DNA of 64,000 nt from contig CAJNOJ010000213.1 of assembly GCA_905250025.1 (NCBI GenBank), positions 62,001-126,000 of the forward strand, given 5' to 3'. Every line of letters starts with the position of its first letter. Positions within the stretch are counted from its first letter, which is position 1. The stretch is from Adineta ricciae (lineage: Eukaryota; Rotifera; Eurotatoria; Adinetida; Adinetidae). The notes beneath the pieces are model-generated. The model was not told the DNA's origin and did not search any database. It was given only the letters and a program-made list of their open reading frames with translations. Below, piece after piece: positions 38,101-51,584 of the stretch. The position numbers were made by a program, and so were the translations under genes.

Positions 38101-41100
38101 CGATGCCAGATATCTTAGCGATCGGTTTTCAGGAAATTTGCGATTTAACGGCATCAAATATGGTTTGGCAAAGGTAATTGCTATATAACTTCGTTGAGCG
38201 ACTTCATCGAAATAATGTATTTGATTAGTTCTGTTAACGCTACTCGTTGGGTTGATAACGTCGAAGCTCATTTCAAAAAATCCTATCCAAATGATGAGTA
38301 TATCCTGTTGGGCAACGATCAACTTGTTGGAGTATGTTTAGCAATTTTTATTCGACGTGACCTGGCGCCATTCGTCAAGTACGCATTTCTCGCACCCTAC
38401 TACCTTCCTTTCACAATCATTATGTTCTAGAAATATCGCGGTGGATTCAGTTAAAACCGGAATGGGCGGGAAAATAGGGAACAAAGGATGCGTAAGAATG
38501 TCATTTTCTTTCTACTACCGAAGTTTTAGACGATCATTTTGTCACTTAGGTTGCGATTCGTCTTGTGCTGTACAATACATCGATTTGTTTTGTATGTGCG
38601 CATTTTACTGCTGGACAAAGTCAAGTCACGGAGCGCAATTCCGATTATAAATCTATTATGGAGAAACTATCGTTTCAACCACCTTCACGAGCTGTTTGGC
38701 ACGATCATATATTTTTCCTGGGTGATTTCAATTATCGCTTAACAATTCCACGTGCACAAGTCGAACTCTTGATGAAAAACAATTCATATGAGCAATTGCT
38801 CGAATACGATCAGTTGAAAAAAGAACATGCAGAAGAACGAGTGAGATCTCCTTTCAAGATGATTTGACGAATTGCAATTTTCAACTTTCGTTAAAGGTTT
38901 TCCGAGAGTTTGTAGAAGGTCCAATTAACTTTCCTCCAACATACAAATATGATATTGGATCTGATAATTATGATACAAGCGAAAAAGCGCGTACACCATC
39001 GTACACGGATCGTATTCTTTGGCGAAGTATCTTTCCAAATGTTCAAACAAAACAGTTATATTACGGTCGTGCCGAAGTTAAAACATCGGACCATCGTCCT
39101 GTCAGTGCAATATTCGACGTCGAAGTTGAGATATGTGATGAGGCTAAAATGTATCAAGAGTTCGTCAATGTCTACGAACGACTCAAACCATCAAATGCAC
39201 AGCTGATGTATCATTTGAAAAGTGAAACAAATCTGCGAAGAATTCAATTGGTCGAAGAGTTTGACATGTATGTTAGAAGAAAGTACGGATTGGATGTAAC
39301 CATCGTCGATCGATTGTAAATGAATATTTTGTTTGTTACTAAATACCATATATCGTTAAATATCATTTAGTTTTACAACACATCATAAACAAGTTCTATT
39401 GAATATGTTTTTTGAAAATGGCGAACAAGCACGTCAAGTTTTAGAACCGAAAACTGATCAAGTAGGGTGAAAGTTTCAGACAAAAAGAACAGACTCTCAT
39501 TCATTCAATTCTTAGCTTTCAAACGGCTTGACTTTCAGTAAACATTTAGTGACTTTGAATGAAGAGTTTGCTTTGAATCAGAAAATCAACCTTCTTTTCT
39601 CTGATGTCAACGAAACAATGTACCCCGAATCAACTGCTTAGTAAGTAGACTTTTAAGGTCAACCCACTCAACGCTCTATTTGCGTTCGTCGTGTAGCGAG
39701 CTCGGTTCATACCAACAACCATCGCGTGATGCACTTTCAACCTTGCAAGATGTGACCGTAGCTGGAGTTGGTAAGATTTACATGTTTTTCGTTTTCCGTT
39801 ACATTCAAATATCTAGCGCGCACTGTGTCTGATTTGATGAAATCAATCGCTGTGGATCATGCATCTTCGATGTCAACGATAAAGAAAAAATATGGCCGCG
39901 TATCAATAATTAGTTTCGATCCCTCTAAATTTGCTGGGAGTAAGGAGAGTAGATCAGTGGGAAAAAAACACTTTTGCTTATTAATTCTCTAATCTGGAGA
40001 TGGTCTACGTACATTTATTAACATCTGCATAAGAATAACAAGTCAACCAATGAAAATCTCTATTGTATTATGTTCTGCCCTTCTAGTTGCCGACGGAGGT
40101 GAATCAATCAGTACTACAACAGCAACAAAAGATGAACAACGAGAACCTGAACATGACATACAAGCATTGGAGGCTATTCGAGATGCTCAACGCGCTTACG
40201 AACAACGGCGGCGCACGTATGGCGACATTTTTGAAAACGTGTCAGATTCGGATTCTGACGAAATCAAAGATCACGATGAGAAAAAAGATTCGAAATCATC
40301 ACATAGTGATAGCGATGCACCAACATCAACGGATTCGGATTCACCATATGGTTCCGACTCCGAATCCAGTTCATCCTATGATGAATACTATGCTAAAAGG
40401 CAAATACCTAAGAAAAAAGTCCATCGACACTATAAAGGTCCATTGAAATCGTATATCGAGGAACGGATTGGTAATTGGCCGAAATATCGCTACAAGAAAT
40501 ACAAACGGCACAACATGAAAAAGCAGGGTATACAAATTAATTATGGTAACATTCATACGAAAGAAATCAAGCACTCGTTGAAAGAAGAAAAACACGAGAG
40601 AAAAAAAGAAGACAGTCGTCCAGTAACAGTGACGAACATGATGGAAGACGTGGTGAAGCAAACGCCTTTTCTTTCTCTGGATCCAACACACCCAATCGTA
40701 CCGACAGACCTAAACAAGAACTTGGCTCTATCTCGAAATTCGTCAGAAAATGATGCAGATCACACAAAACCAACGTCAACGTTTGAAAAAATGAAACAAA
40801 AAATCAAGAAATCATTCAAACGAAAACATAAAGTGTCTGCTCAACATGCCACGGATGACGAAGAACAAATGGCAGCAAACAGCGAAGCTGCTAGTTATAC
40901 TAGCGCCGGTGAAGAAACAAACAAATCAAATCGATCACTTGATAAACTGTAACCTCTTGAATCTGAATACCAAACAATTGTAATTCCGACATATAAAAAT
41001 TGATCGAAACGAAATCGACTCGATAACATCCTATTGACATTCGACACCTCTGTACATTTGCAAGACAAATGCATGTCACATCCATTCTACATTTAATCTC

Positions 41101-42021
41101 GCTTGATGACATTCCCTATTCGAAAGAGAACATACGCCTATTTATTATTTTGTCGATCACAATTCTTTTCGATCAATTTTTCTATTTCCTTTTTACTTAA
41201 TGCAATGGCGTTTTGTTTTTCGTTTCTTATATCATACTAGTCGCGCAAAACCATGTTTTTTATGCTAATATAATACATACGCACACACATACATATTGTA
41301 TATATATATATTTGTACCTTGAATAAATCAATATGATGAGCTAATATTTTTTTTCCTTCGTTTTAGTTGCTGATGAAGAATCGATTTTAGCCGGCGCAGC
41401 GGACACCGATGAAAATCAACGGGAATACAATGTTGGCGAACTGATTTCATTTGCATCATTTGATTATCCGACTGAGCCGAGTTGTCAAGGTCAAACGGCG
41501 AATGTAAAAGTTAACTTTCTATTCGATATTCATAAGAATTCAGTTTTCATTTTAGATATCGTCAAATAACGATTGTTTTGATCCGTTTAATCTCTATGGG
41601 ACATCGTCAACGGCTAACAATGCGGAAATGAGTAAGAATCATCGCTTTCAAAAGACAAGATGCTCTTTCTATGATCGATTGACTAGATAACAATGAGAAT
41701 TGGGCTGATTTTGACCATTATTCAACGGCTACAAGTTCCTCATTCCATGTTGATCCATTTGCATCGACTTCACAACCGATACGAGATACACATTCGCCCT
41801 TGAACATGTTCTCATCAACGTTTGCAAATAACAATCTCTTCGCTCAGACACAACCTCAGCTAATTCCTGCTCGGGTGCCTTTGCCAACGCCTTCTGCTAT
41901 TTCGGCATTGCAAAACTTGAATTTAAATCCAGCAGCGAAGAAAACAGATTTACTTACCGATCTGCTAGATTTTACTGTACCACCTCCACCGGAAAGTCCC
42001 AAATTCGATCCATACGCTTAA
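35106..42021 (+). CDS. SYNJ1: Synaptojanin (SAC phosphatase plus inositol 5-phosphatase) with alternative C-terminal ends
   Basis: Twenty-one shared exons: 35106-35493, 35719-35823, 35873-35953, 36016-36085, 36145-36294, 36350-36481, 36540-36627, 36683-36772, 36830-36891, 36943-37507, 37586-37742, 37799-38020, 38074-38173, 38229-38378, 38431-38491, 38550-38840, 38897-39315, 39371-39461, 39516-39640, 39697-39770, 39817-39939. Then either 40087-40952 (1469 residues) or 41367-41503, 41556-41631 and 41687-42021 (1363 residues). The SAC domain has the catalytic [10 protein letters not shown]. The 5-phosphatase has [28 protein letters not shown] and KTSDHRP. An RRM-like segment follows. Synaptojanin dephosphorylates PI(4,5)P2 to uncoat endocytic vesicles at synapses. 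The first exon adds an unusual 129-residue low-complexity N-terminus. Confidence 0.92.
40087..40952 (+). other. Alternative terminal exon A of synaptojanin (charged tail)
   Basis: After acceptor CTTCTAG this exon continues the synaptojanin frame (phase 1) and encodes 288 residues rich in Ser/Asp clusters (SDSDSDE) and Lys/Arg/His stretches, ending at 40952. An AATAAA at about 41322-41327 follows, before exon B starts at 41367. A separate gene starting at ATG 40050 with a signal-like N-terminus is the alternative reading. Confidence 0.6.
41322..41327 (+). promoter_or_regulatory. Polyadenylation signal AATAAA for synaptojanin exon A
   Basis: A canonical AATAAA sits 370 bp after the exon A stop and 40 bp before exon B, next to a (TA)n run. 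Its position supports exon A as a true terminal exon. Confidence 0.55.
41367..42021 (+). other. Alternative terminal exons B of synaptojanin (DPF/WxxF endocytic tail)
   Basis: Three exons in the same phase as exon A encode a disordered tail with AP-2 binding motifs (FDPF, WADF, VDPF) and a Pro-rich end. This mirrors the long 170-kDa isoform of vertebrate synaptojanin-1, which carries an endocytic-adaptor-binding tail. Confidence 0.65.
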
Positions 42022-42241
42022 ATGTCTCTAGTCAATATTTATTCTCTATGTTGTCTCTCCTGTGATATATGTTTAGTGTCTACCTTGCGTCAATTTACTA
42101 ATCGAATCTCGATGCACGAAAGAGTCAAATCAACAATTTTTTTTGTTCGATATCTTTTACCAATTTTATTTATTACACTTTTTCTGTCAATGTATCCGTG
42201 TACTAGTCATTCCATATCAATGAACTTTCTTTTCATTGTAG

Positions 42242-44543
42242 ATGAAATTCGACGCATTTCTTGCCACGGTCGGCGATTGGGGTAAATTTCAGAAAGTGAA
42301 ATATACTCTGATATGTCTAACGTATATGTTGCCACCAATTATGGTGTACACGTATACGTTCACTGCTGCGACACCTAACTTTCGATGTCAGAATCCCGAT
42401 CTATTGCAAACAGATAGTTACAATAATGACTCGAATTACAATTATAATAAGAAATATCAACCAACAGAAGCTCAATGTAATAAGGAACAAAAGCATGTAT
42501 CAATTAGAGAATGTCAACGATGTTATAGACAAAGCTTAGCAGATGATCGAGATGGCTTAAACAAATTAGAAAGTTGTAATAAATATACTTACGAGAAACT
42601 TTATTACGAAAAAACATTGGTTGAAGAAGTAAAGATTTACCTTTTAAAGTTGTATGTACAGACTTGTTTCTTTTCAGTGGAGTATGATTTGTGATCGAGT
42701 TACCTATCGCTCAGTCGTTCAGATGATTTTCTTCGTTGGTTACATGGTTGGCTCAATAGTGTTCGGCATGCTGGCTGACAAGTAAGACTACATATGTGGT
42801 AGTTCTATGTACATTTCTATGTATTCGATAGGTACGGCCGTCGCCCGATCATGAGTGTTAGTTTTATTTTAATGACTTTCTCGGGATTTTTATGTGCGTT
42901 CGGTCCACAAGAATCATTTGGATTTTGGCCTTCGTACCTTATTTTTATTATCGCACGATTTTTATTGGCTTGTTCGACGCGAGGTATATCTGTTTCTGGT
43001 TTTGTCCTTGGCTCTGAAATCGGTAAGAACGTGAAGTATTTCAAGTGAACGACTGACAGGTTCATTTTACTTCTAGTCGGTCCAAGTAAACGCTTATTGA
43101 CTGGAATTGTTATTGAATACTTTTTCGCTTTTGGTCAGTTATTTCTTGTTGCTTTTGCATATTTTATCCGCACATGGAGAACATTAACATGGGCAATTTC
43201 GATTTTTACTATTCCTTTCATGTTCTTTTACTTGTAAGTATAGAACTACTTCGATTCAATGAAAGAAAAAACTTCTTGTTTAGTATTTTACCGGAGAGTC
43301 CTCGTTGGCTTGTTAGTAAAGGACGTTTTGAGGATGCTGAGAAAATCCTACGCAAAATAGCGCATGATAACAAACAACCATTTAGTGAATCTGCTTTCCG
43401 CGAGATGAAGGAAGAACAAGAGCAAGTATGTTTTGCAAAATCTGTTCATTGTTTGTTCAATATATTCAATTAATCGTCTGATCTAATAGAATATGTCGAG
43501 TAAGCAACATCAAGGTGGTGTTATGACTCTATTTCGATCGAGAATCATGCTGATTATCAGTGTTAACCTCTTCTTTCAATGGTAAATCTCGTTCTGATCT
43601 GCAAACGACCTCCATCTATTCTTTTAGGCTCGTACAAAATCTTGTATTTTACGGTGTCTCGCAAAATACCGGTAAACTTTTCCAAAAACTATGTCAATCA
43701 CGATTACGACGATCTTTCTTTAGGGTCTTGGAAGTTAAATCCATATCTCTCATTCACTGTCAGTGCGCTAGTCGAATTAGCCGCATACGTTGTCGTTCAC
43801 CTCATTCTCGATCGTATTGGTCGTAAGAAACCCTATTGTATGTTCGCAGTTCTATTTGGTATCGTTGCACTTCTTGCTATACCCATTCAGAAGTACACGA
43901 CTAAAGATAGCACAGGTTTGTCCCTAGCGACGGAAAGTTTTCTCCCGGAATGCAATTTTGTCTTTGAAATACTTTAGTACAAGTGGTTTGGATGAATATT
44001 ATCAATGTTGCATTGAAATTTCTCGCGTCGGCATCCTATGCTATCATTTACATCTATGCTAATGAACTATTTCCAACAAATGTTCGAAATACAGGTATGG
44101 GTATCTGCTCTATGGTTGCTCGTGTCGGTGCGATTATTGGTACGTTCTGCAACGATTATTTAGTAAGTCAATCCATGAAACGACTGTCGAATGTTTTACT
44201 TCCTGATCTGATTTAGACACGTATTTGGCTCTACTTACCCATAGTTCTCTATGGTATTGTTTCACTTGTGGCTGCTATATTAGCTTTAATGTTTCCGGAA
44301 ACATTAAACAAACCATTACCACAAACGGTCGGTGAAGTCGAACGCATGGGTGTAATGGGGTAAGTAGATGAAAACATTCATCTGACTGCTAACTTCATCT
44401 ATTCTCTTCTTCTATTTATTAGTTTACGATCTAAACAACCGTTGAGTGTTATTGGTGAAGGTGAAGCTTTGACAGGAAAAACTGAAGATGACATTCTAAA
44501 GGCAAATCTAGCACAGGCGGATCATTATGACGATAAATTGTAA
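42242..44543 (+). CDS. SLC22-like organic ion transporter (MFS)
   Basis: Eleven exons (42242-42628, 42678-42781, 42832-43022, 43077-43233, 43284-43425, 43490-43581, 43628-43671, 43724-43915, 43978-44162, 44217-44359, 44423-44543) give 585 residues. Family marks: a large Cys-containing extracellular loop after the first membrane helix, the MFS signature DKYGRRP after TM2, PESPRWLVSKGRFEDAEKIL in the central cytoplasmic loop, DRIGRKKPY, and NELFPTNVRNTGMG near TM11. SLC22 proteins move organic cations, anions or carnitine across the plasma membrane; the substrate cannot be predicted. It starts 220 bp after the synaptojanin stop on the same strand, and the ATG directly follows a strong splice acceptor (TTTTCATTGTAG). 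Confidence 0.88.
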
Positions 44544-46394
44544 CTCACGGCGTGAATTTCTACTTAATCTCATCTTAATACATTTTTCCTGTTCATATGG
44601 TTTGATGTTTTTGTGTTTCTTTTTTTAAAAATTAGTAGTGATTATCGCAAATTATTCTGCTCTTTTTTTTTTCTTTTTTGGTTTTTCGTGTTGTGCTTCA
44701 CATAAAGAGAAAAAAAAACGAATATATTTCGACCGATAAACTATCACAGTATGAGACCAGCGTATGGCATTCGATTGGTTCGATACATCTGTTCTGTCGC
44801 TTGATATTAGCATTAATTGTATTTACTTGTTGAAAAAAATACCGCCGCATTAGATTTCAATATCAAGTTGACATTCGATCTGTATCAATGAACATTATTC
44901 GATCGTTTGCATTTGTTTATCTGCTGATCGAACAAATAAAGTTCAATATAATCGAACTTTGATCGTAAGAACAAAAGCTTGTTTTGCATATGTATGGCAT
45001 ACAATTATATGTGGTATATGCCAACTGTTATTTGATTTTTTTCCTTTCGCTACGAAAAAAAAACATCTTTAACCGAACGCGTGGGCTATGGGTCGTGTTG
45101 CGATTCAATCTTCTACTCGAACATTTCGGTTTTTCAATGATTGAAGATTAAGAGAGAAAAAAATACAGCGTACTGTTTGTTGACGAAGAAGCCACACGTG
45201 AACGGCGAGAATTAATAAGACAGCGAAGACCGAAAATCGCCACTATTTCTTGTGTTCGACGAGAAATCTCAGATACCGACGTGTGGTTATCATTATCGAA
45301 TTTACTCTCGATTTTGTAGTTCGGTTTTGCTATTGCGGTAAGCGCCCTACGACGTCATACATTCTTCGTTTCTTTATCGTGATATATATATTTGTTTTTT
45401 GCTTTAAAAACGAAATTTATTCTTTTGATAGAATAAGAAAGCAAACACATTGTACATGAGTTTGCTTTCAAAAAAGAGAAAAGAACCATTGATAGATTTT
45501 TCTTTCAATATTTGTAACTATGTAGAAGAAAAAAAATCAATGAATGCAACATATAAAAAAATCATTCGTCATGCTAATTTTCATTTTTGAGTTTTACAAA
45601 AGGTTATAAACACACACACTCACGAATTTTACCTTTCGTATATGTGTACGTCTTATCTGCACTTAAAGAAAGAGAAAGAGAGAAAAAAAAAGATGAGATG
45701 TCTCAAATGCTCTTTCCACACCAAGCCGAAAACGAGACTCTTATTTTTTTTTTTGCACCTATTACTTATATTTGTATATATATTTCTCTCTTGTCAGGAA
45801 GAAGTGTAGCTAGTCAAAAGAAAAATAATGGAAGAGAAAATGCCGCCGACCACTGATGGTGGAAATGGTATTTTGTTATTATTCTTGTTCGACGACGCAA
45901 TACAGCATAAAAGTGTACTTCACACTTAAGAGAAAAAAAAGGAGGAGAAGACGAGATTTGTTTTCTTGTTCGCTGTCTTTCTCCTTCTCTTTCTTTCTTT
46001 TTAATAAGAAAATAAAACAGACAAACAAAACGACTGCCTAGTTTTGTAGCTGACGGCAAACACCTGAGAACAAGTGTGAGATTGCATTTCATCATTAGCG
46101 TAGTTTTCTCTCTCTCTTCCTTTGTGGTAAGTACTAATCTGGCTTAGGTTATCAATTCATTTGATGAAAGCATATAGGCGAGAAAGAAACATTGATGATC
46201 TGTAAATGAATTGATCACATAATATACATTGTTTACTTATGTTGGATAGGATTGAAAATGTCTATGTTCTTTTTCTAGTTACTATCGGCTTATTTACTTT
46301 TCATCTCCTATTTTTGAAATGGGACATTAAAAACAACAAGACACACATACATCACGTTAACTAGTAGACAGAACAAAGTTTTTTTTTTCTAACA
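44544..46394. other. Intergenic region
   Basis: The first 400 bp are probable 3' UTR of the transporter (AATAAA at about 44935). The rest is low-complexity A/T and GA/CT-rich DNA before the next gene. No further gene seen. Confidence 0.5.
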
Positions 46395-49246
46395 ATGACA
46401 ATCCGTCAACAATATGCAAATGAAGAATTGGTTCATAAACTTCGTTCGATGCTGAATGACTTGCCAACACTTCGAACACGTGCGATGAAAAAATTAGAAC
46501 ATTGGCGGGAAGCAGCCATTAAACGACTTCTAGCTCGACAACGTGAATTAGAGAAGACTCTTTTAGATAAATTCGAACGACTCGAATTTGATACTCAACT
46601 ATTCGTGGAAAAGACCGAACGAAAGCGTGCGCAAAACCAACGACGTTGGCAAAGCGAACCATTAGATTACTTAAACAAAAGTGAAATCGACCGTATATCT
46701 ACAAGTTTACGTTCGATACGAGAAGAATTAGAACAATCGAAGTTAATATTAGCCGGAAATCTTACAAATGATAACATAGGTGAACTGCCATCGGAAACCG
46801 TTCGACACGAGAAATTAGCGGAAACATCAGCGCGCTATGCAGATCATATATCACCGAAAACAGCTGTACATAAAAATTATAATTCATCTTCAACTGATAA
46901 CGACCTTAATTTAGAATTAAAACGTGTTCTAGAGATATGTACCAGTCCTCAATGTTCATCGACGTCATTGTCGGCCGATGAGGTAACGATTCTATTCTAA
47001 CCATTCTTATCTCTAACATCTGAATATCTCGATTTTCACCGCGTTGTTGTTGTTGTGGTTGTTATTTTTTTCGTTCTTAACCACAACAACGTTAGAGATT
47101 TGGTTTCGATAAACGAAAGACTCTATTCGCATGATTAATAATAAGTCAAAATCATTTTTCGAGCACTTTAACTAATCAAATATGAAAGCAAGTGCGCAGT
47201 CAGTCGAAAAATCCAAAGAAAATATTGAGTATTTGATAATGGGCTTAGGTGTATTTCGATTACGAAGAGTAAAGTTTACTTATGCCTTGATTTTTATATA
47301 TCTTTAGCAAACGCCTTTACAATCCCTCGATAGTGTCGAGCACTGCAATGATGCGAAAGCGAAACAAACAATGCCGACAAAAACAGGTACAACATACTCA
47401 CAGAAACGCCCAGATGATAGAAGTCGTCGACATGCACGTATCATAACAAACGTTCTATCGGAACAACAAGAAAACGAAATATCATCGCCAACGGCGTCAT
47501 CAACAGCCACTACAACAACAACTGCATCGAATAATAATCATGAAACGTTTCCGCTTGAATCATTTGATGATTCCATGAGGCGTTTTCAACGATTACGCGA
47601 AGTACAACAAAATCTACGTTATAAATACGATGAACCATCACCTCCGCTGGCGAAAGTGGGAGTAATTACTCAGCCGATCAACATACCGATCGAACGTATC
47701 ATTACGCCGACATCCTCGAACGAGAACAATGTTAGTCATCAGCAACGTCAACGTGACCATGATGTCAATACGAGCAACAGAACACGTGATCGAAAGTATC
47801 GTTCGAAAACGTTGGAAGGAAATCAATTACGTGCGGTGGATAATCAAATCTATGGATGTTCAACATCGTCATTAGCGTCAAAAGCGATACAAGATACACG
47901 TAATCGAGGTGATTTACATCGGCATCGCTCGCACCGCTTATCATTTCGTCGTTCGACGGATGATGTTCGAAGTGCACAACTACATCTACGACGACATCTC
48001 GATGTCAATGACTCAAATTTGAACGATATATGGTTAGAAATTGGACAAGAACATTGGACGAACTTGTTAGAAAATGGTTGGAGACCAACGACAGGCACGG
48101 CAGGAGTCAATCTTGTTTCATTTGCTGATTCAGGTATGAGACAAGTTCAGTGGTGATTTATCGAAGAGAAAACATTTCTTCATGCATTTAGATGATTATG
48201 GTTCGAGTAAACAAACAACAGACGAGAATTCAGTAGTTGACCTTTATGAACAAATAACACGAAACGAATACATATCCCTATTCGAGAAATTGGGCTTTAG
48301 TTACGGACGAACAATTGATTTAGGAAATGAATTTTGGCGCTTTCTAGAAATTAGTGGCAGTCAACATCTATGTCTGTATCACCAGCTTAACAAACAATTT
48401 ATCTTATTCAAACCAGATACTTCTCTTTTATCATTCCAATGGCCATATGATGGCATCATTGATATATCATGGTCCAAATCTAACAATACCTGGGTAGTAG
48501 CAACACAAACACAAATAGTGAGCGTTGTTTTGATCGTTCGAATGAAGTATTCGATCTTGACTTTCTCCTTCTAGACAATATGCAATCGTTCATTCAGCAA
48601 AGTTCTACAGACAGTGAACATCAATGGCGATTGGCCAAAACGTATCACATCATGTCGATCGTCTATATTTCACACTTACAAACTTCCGGCATCATCAAAT
48701 GCAAAAACATTTATTTCAGCTTACAGTCGTTCATCTTACAAAGATCGTCCACAATTTCTTCTTGAGCGTTACGATTACAAATTGAAATCGATATGTAAAC
48801 ATATTCTCGAATCGTCCACCATCTGGGACATCGAAGCAGACGATCTAACCGATCATTTAGCTGTTCTATGCGATTTTGCTCTACTTATATTCGACTATCA
48901 ACTGAACTTATTACGTCAAATTGAAGTAACTGGTTTCAAAGTAAGTACAGATCATTTTGGCGGTTGGTTAATTGCGGATTATAATGCATCGTGTATATGG
49001 CAAATACGACGAAATGAATATTTAAAAGCGATTAAAATCTTGAACGTCGAACGGCCATGGTCAGTTATTCTTGATCGAACAAATTGGACATTAGTAACAC
49101 TGAGTGAAACAACAAATCGCGCAAAACGTTTATTATTCTATACAATGAAAAATATTCCCGAAACGCTTCTGCAAACTGATTTATCTTGCGCACAGTCTCA
49201 ATTGTCAATGTCTTCATCATCATCGATATCCGAATCGTTACTATAG
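46395..49246 (+). CDS. Coiled-coil protein with a propeller-like C-terminus, unknown family
   Basis: Exons 46395-46982, 47308-48133, 48192-48517 and 48575-49246 join in phase to 803 residues. Residues about 1-140 are strongly alpha-helical and charged (RQRELEKTLLDKFERLEF), a coiled coil. The middle is disordered, Ser/Thr/Arg-rich. From about residue 480 short beta-type repeats appear (ISWSKSNNTWVVATQTQI, GGWLIADYNASCIWQI), suggesting a degenerate WD/NHL propeller. The layout resembles TRIM-type proteins without the zinc fingers. No catalytic residues seen. I do not recognise an orthologue. Confidence 0.65.
47049..47090. repeat. Perfect hairpin inside intron 1 of the coiled-coil gene
   Basis: Arms of 12 bp (GTTGTTGTGGTT and AACCACAACAAC) flank an 18-base T-rich loop. 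It lies in the 325-nt first intron. Confidence 0.6.
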
Positions 49247-49675
49247 AATCGAAATGTTGTCTGTTTCTTTGTAATAATGAAAATTTCTTTATCTTTTTCT
49301 TATTCTTCTCTTTTTCTCTCTTGATGCTTTCTTTATTTTGCCATTCTTGTAACTGTTTCTAACTAATTCTATATCGAAAAACGTTTTTTCTTCTAGTTTA
49401 TATCCGCCACGAAATGTAAGGAAGTAAAAATTCTTCCTTTTTCTTCTTTAACCGTGATTCTAGTACATAGAATAAGCAGTTGTGTTTATTTTGATTTATT
49501 CTGTATGAATTAAAAAACGACTATTTTTTAATCTGACTTTGTTTGAGCATTTCTTCGTTAGTAGAATAAGACGATCGCATCGAATCATTCAAGTTAATAT
49601 ATATTCAATATTTATAAAGCTTTCTAGGACAAAAAAATGTGCGAAACAGAAACAAATGAAAAACACAGAAAGGAT
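49247..49675. other. Convergent intergenic region
   Basis: Holds the 3' ends of the coiled-coil gene (+) and the RRM gene (-). T-rich tracts; no gene seen. Confidence 0.5.
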
Positions 49676-50902
49676 CTATTCTTTTTCACATGATGGCGCA
49701 TCTACTTGCATAACGATTTCCACGACATCGTCGTTGGAATCGTCCATGGGTTGAGAAGATCGTTCTTCTTTGGATTCGGCTTTGAATCGTTTTCTTGGAT
49801 ATAGTTTCATATGAAAGTCTTTCACACACGAGGAGATATGTTCGAACTTCCTCTTCATCAGTTGGTATTGATCATTCAACTCTTTGTATTTGGCTTCGAA
49901 GTGCTGCTCGCGAGAACTAAGTTTTGCGTTCAATATGGCGTTTTCTGTTTGGCATTTACCTTTAAAAAGAAAAGATCGTTTTTCTAGAAATACGGCAATT
50001 TCCGGCTTTTCTCTCACCTAAATCAATTTGTGCTTGTTCGAGACAATCTTTCACGATTTGAATTTCAAGTAAATGATTGGCATGTCGATTTTCTTGATTG
50101 TGGCAATCAATGGGCTCATCTTTGATTTTATCTTTTGGTATCGTTGTCGATGTTTCAGATAATTGTTTCAATCGAGTTTCATAGGATTCAACTGAAACTG
50201 CATGCTCTTGTTTTAATTTGTTTGTTAATGCTTGCTCTGCTTCTTGAAAATCCAAACAAAACGTTCGAAGTGAAGATCTCAATGCTTTTCCTACCGAATT
50301 TTTCGCGTAGAACTTGAAAGGTATCATAGGCCGTCCTCGAATATGTCTGGGCTTCGACTAGAGACTTTTGAAGGTTGGCTATGTCATGCTTCAAAGCTTG
50401 ATTTTCTTGAACTAATTGCTCGTAAGAGGGAGCGGCTGGATTGTTTGGAGAATTCTGCTTTTGTTGACTGATTGGCATTAGATTTGGCGTCGCGGGTGTA
50501 CGAGATGATGACGATGATGATGATGAGTTGGGACGATCTTCATGATAAAAGCGCATAGCTACGTGAGTACCATTGATAATGTGATTACGATGACTGATGA
50601 TAGAAGTGACACTGGATACTTCGGCAAATTTCACTAAAGCATCTAAAATAGAAAATCATACTCATCAGTAACACGCTAGAGAATGTCATCGTCTTCGAAG
50701 AACAGAGACAACGAGACATTCCGTAACAGACGAAATCGATTCAACTAGCGAACTTACAAAGGTCTTTCTTTGGTGTTTGTGAGGACGATTTAATAAAACA
50801 TCGAAGAACTGTACCAAACTTTTGACAATAAGAAGTTAATACTGATTCGGACAAGTTATGTAGTTTCGTGATAACTACTGTTGACTCGCGATCAAAGAAC
50901 AT
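49676..50902 (-). CDS. RRM-containing coiled-coil protein
   Basis: Exons 50758-50902, 50295-50642, 50018-50242 and 49676-49959 join in phase to 333 residues. Residues about 1-85 fold like an RRM: a strand TVVVITKLHN, LSESVLTSYCQKFGTVLRCFI, then DALVKFAEVSSVTSII and the third strand NGTHVAMRFY. A Ser-rich linker follows, then a long coiled coil (EQLVQENQALKHDIANLQKS and onward) and an acidic tail. It probably binds RNA or a protein and dimerises. The ATG follows an acceptor-like TTCTTCAATAG by five bases. Confidence 0.65.
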
Positions 50903-51584
50903 CGTATCTATTGAAGAAAAACGAAAACAATTGCGATTTTAAAAACAACGAACATGCCAATGAATCATCTGTATATATCCATACAAAGAAGAAGAGAAGA
51001 TATTATAAACGATTGTCGTTCTCTCCAGACGCATAGCACGCGACTATTAGATTAAACTGAATTCTCTACGATCGATCGAATCGATAGAGAATATGAACAA
51101 GGAAACATCGCTGTTCGCTTGAAAGGATGATTAGAAAGGTCAATATATATATTATTTATGTGATTAACGGTTCATTCAAGTTAAATATTCTTCTTTTCTT
51201 GTCGCTAAGTCGGCAGAACAGACGATGAGGATGTGATAGTATGTTGCGTGACACCGTAAACAAAGCAATTTTCGAATGAGTTGATAATAAGATGCTAGCT
51301 TTTCCCCGTTTTTTTTTTCGAATGCTACTCATGTTTGTTGATCGACGATGAGCGGCATCTATTCAAACCAAATTTCGTTGTTCAATTGCAAACTGTCAGT
51401 TTATTTTTCGAAAATACACGTGTGATTACAAAAAAATTAGTTAAATCTGCTTTATTAAAACGCAAAAAAAATACAAATCACATCCTATGAAAATATAAGA
51501 AGAAAAACGAACGAAGACATGCATACAAATCTCTTTTTTCTACACACAAACAATTTTTGTGTTATCGACTGAGTCTCTGTTATG
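50903..51584. other. Intergenic region upstream of RRM gene and downstream of LRR gene
   Basis: AT-rich, no gene seen. Confidence 0.5.

Noticed and set aside
40050..40952. Separate secreted Ser/Asp-rich protein starting [13 protein letters not shown]
   Set aside because: The signal-like start overlaps a strong splice acceptor, and the rest joins synaptojanin in phase; kept only as an alternative.
42022..42285. ORF directly after synaptojanin
   Set aside because: It overlaps the true SLC22 first exon in another frame and has only random hydrophobic content.
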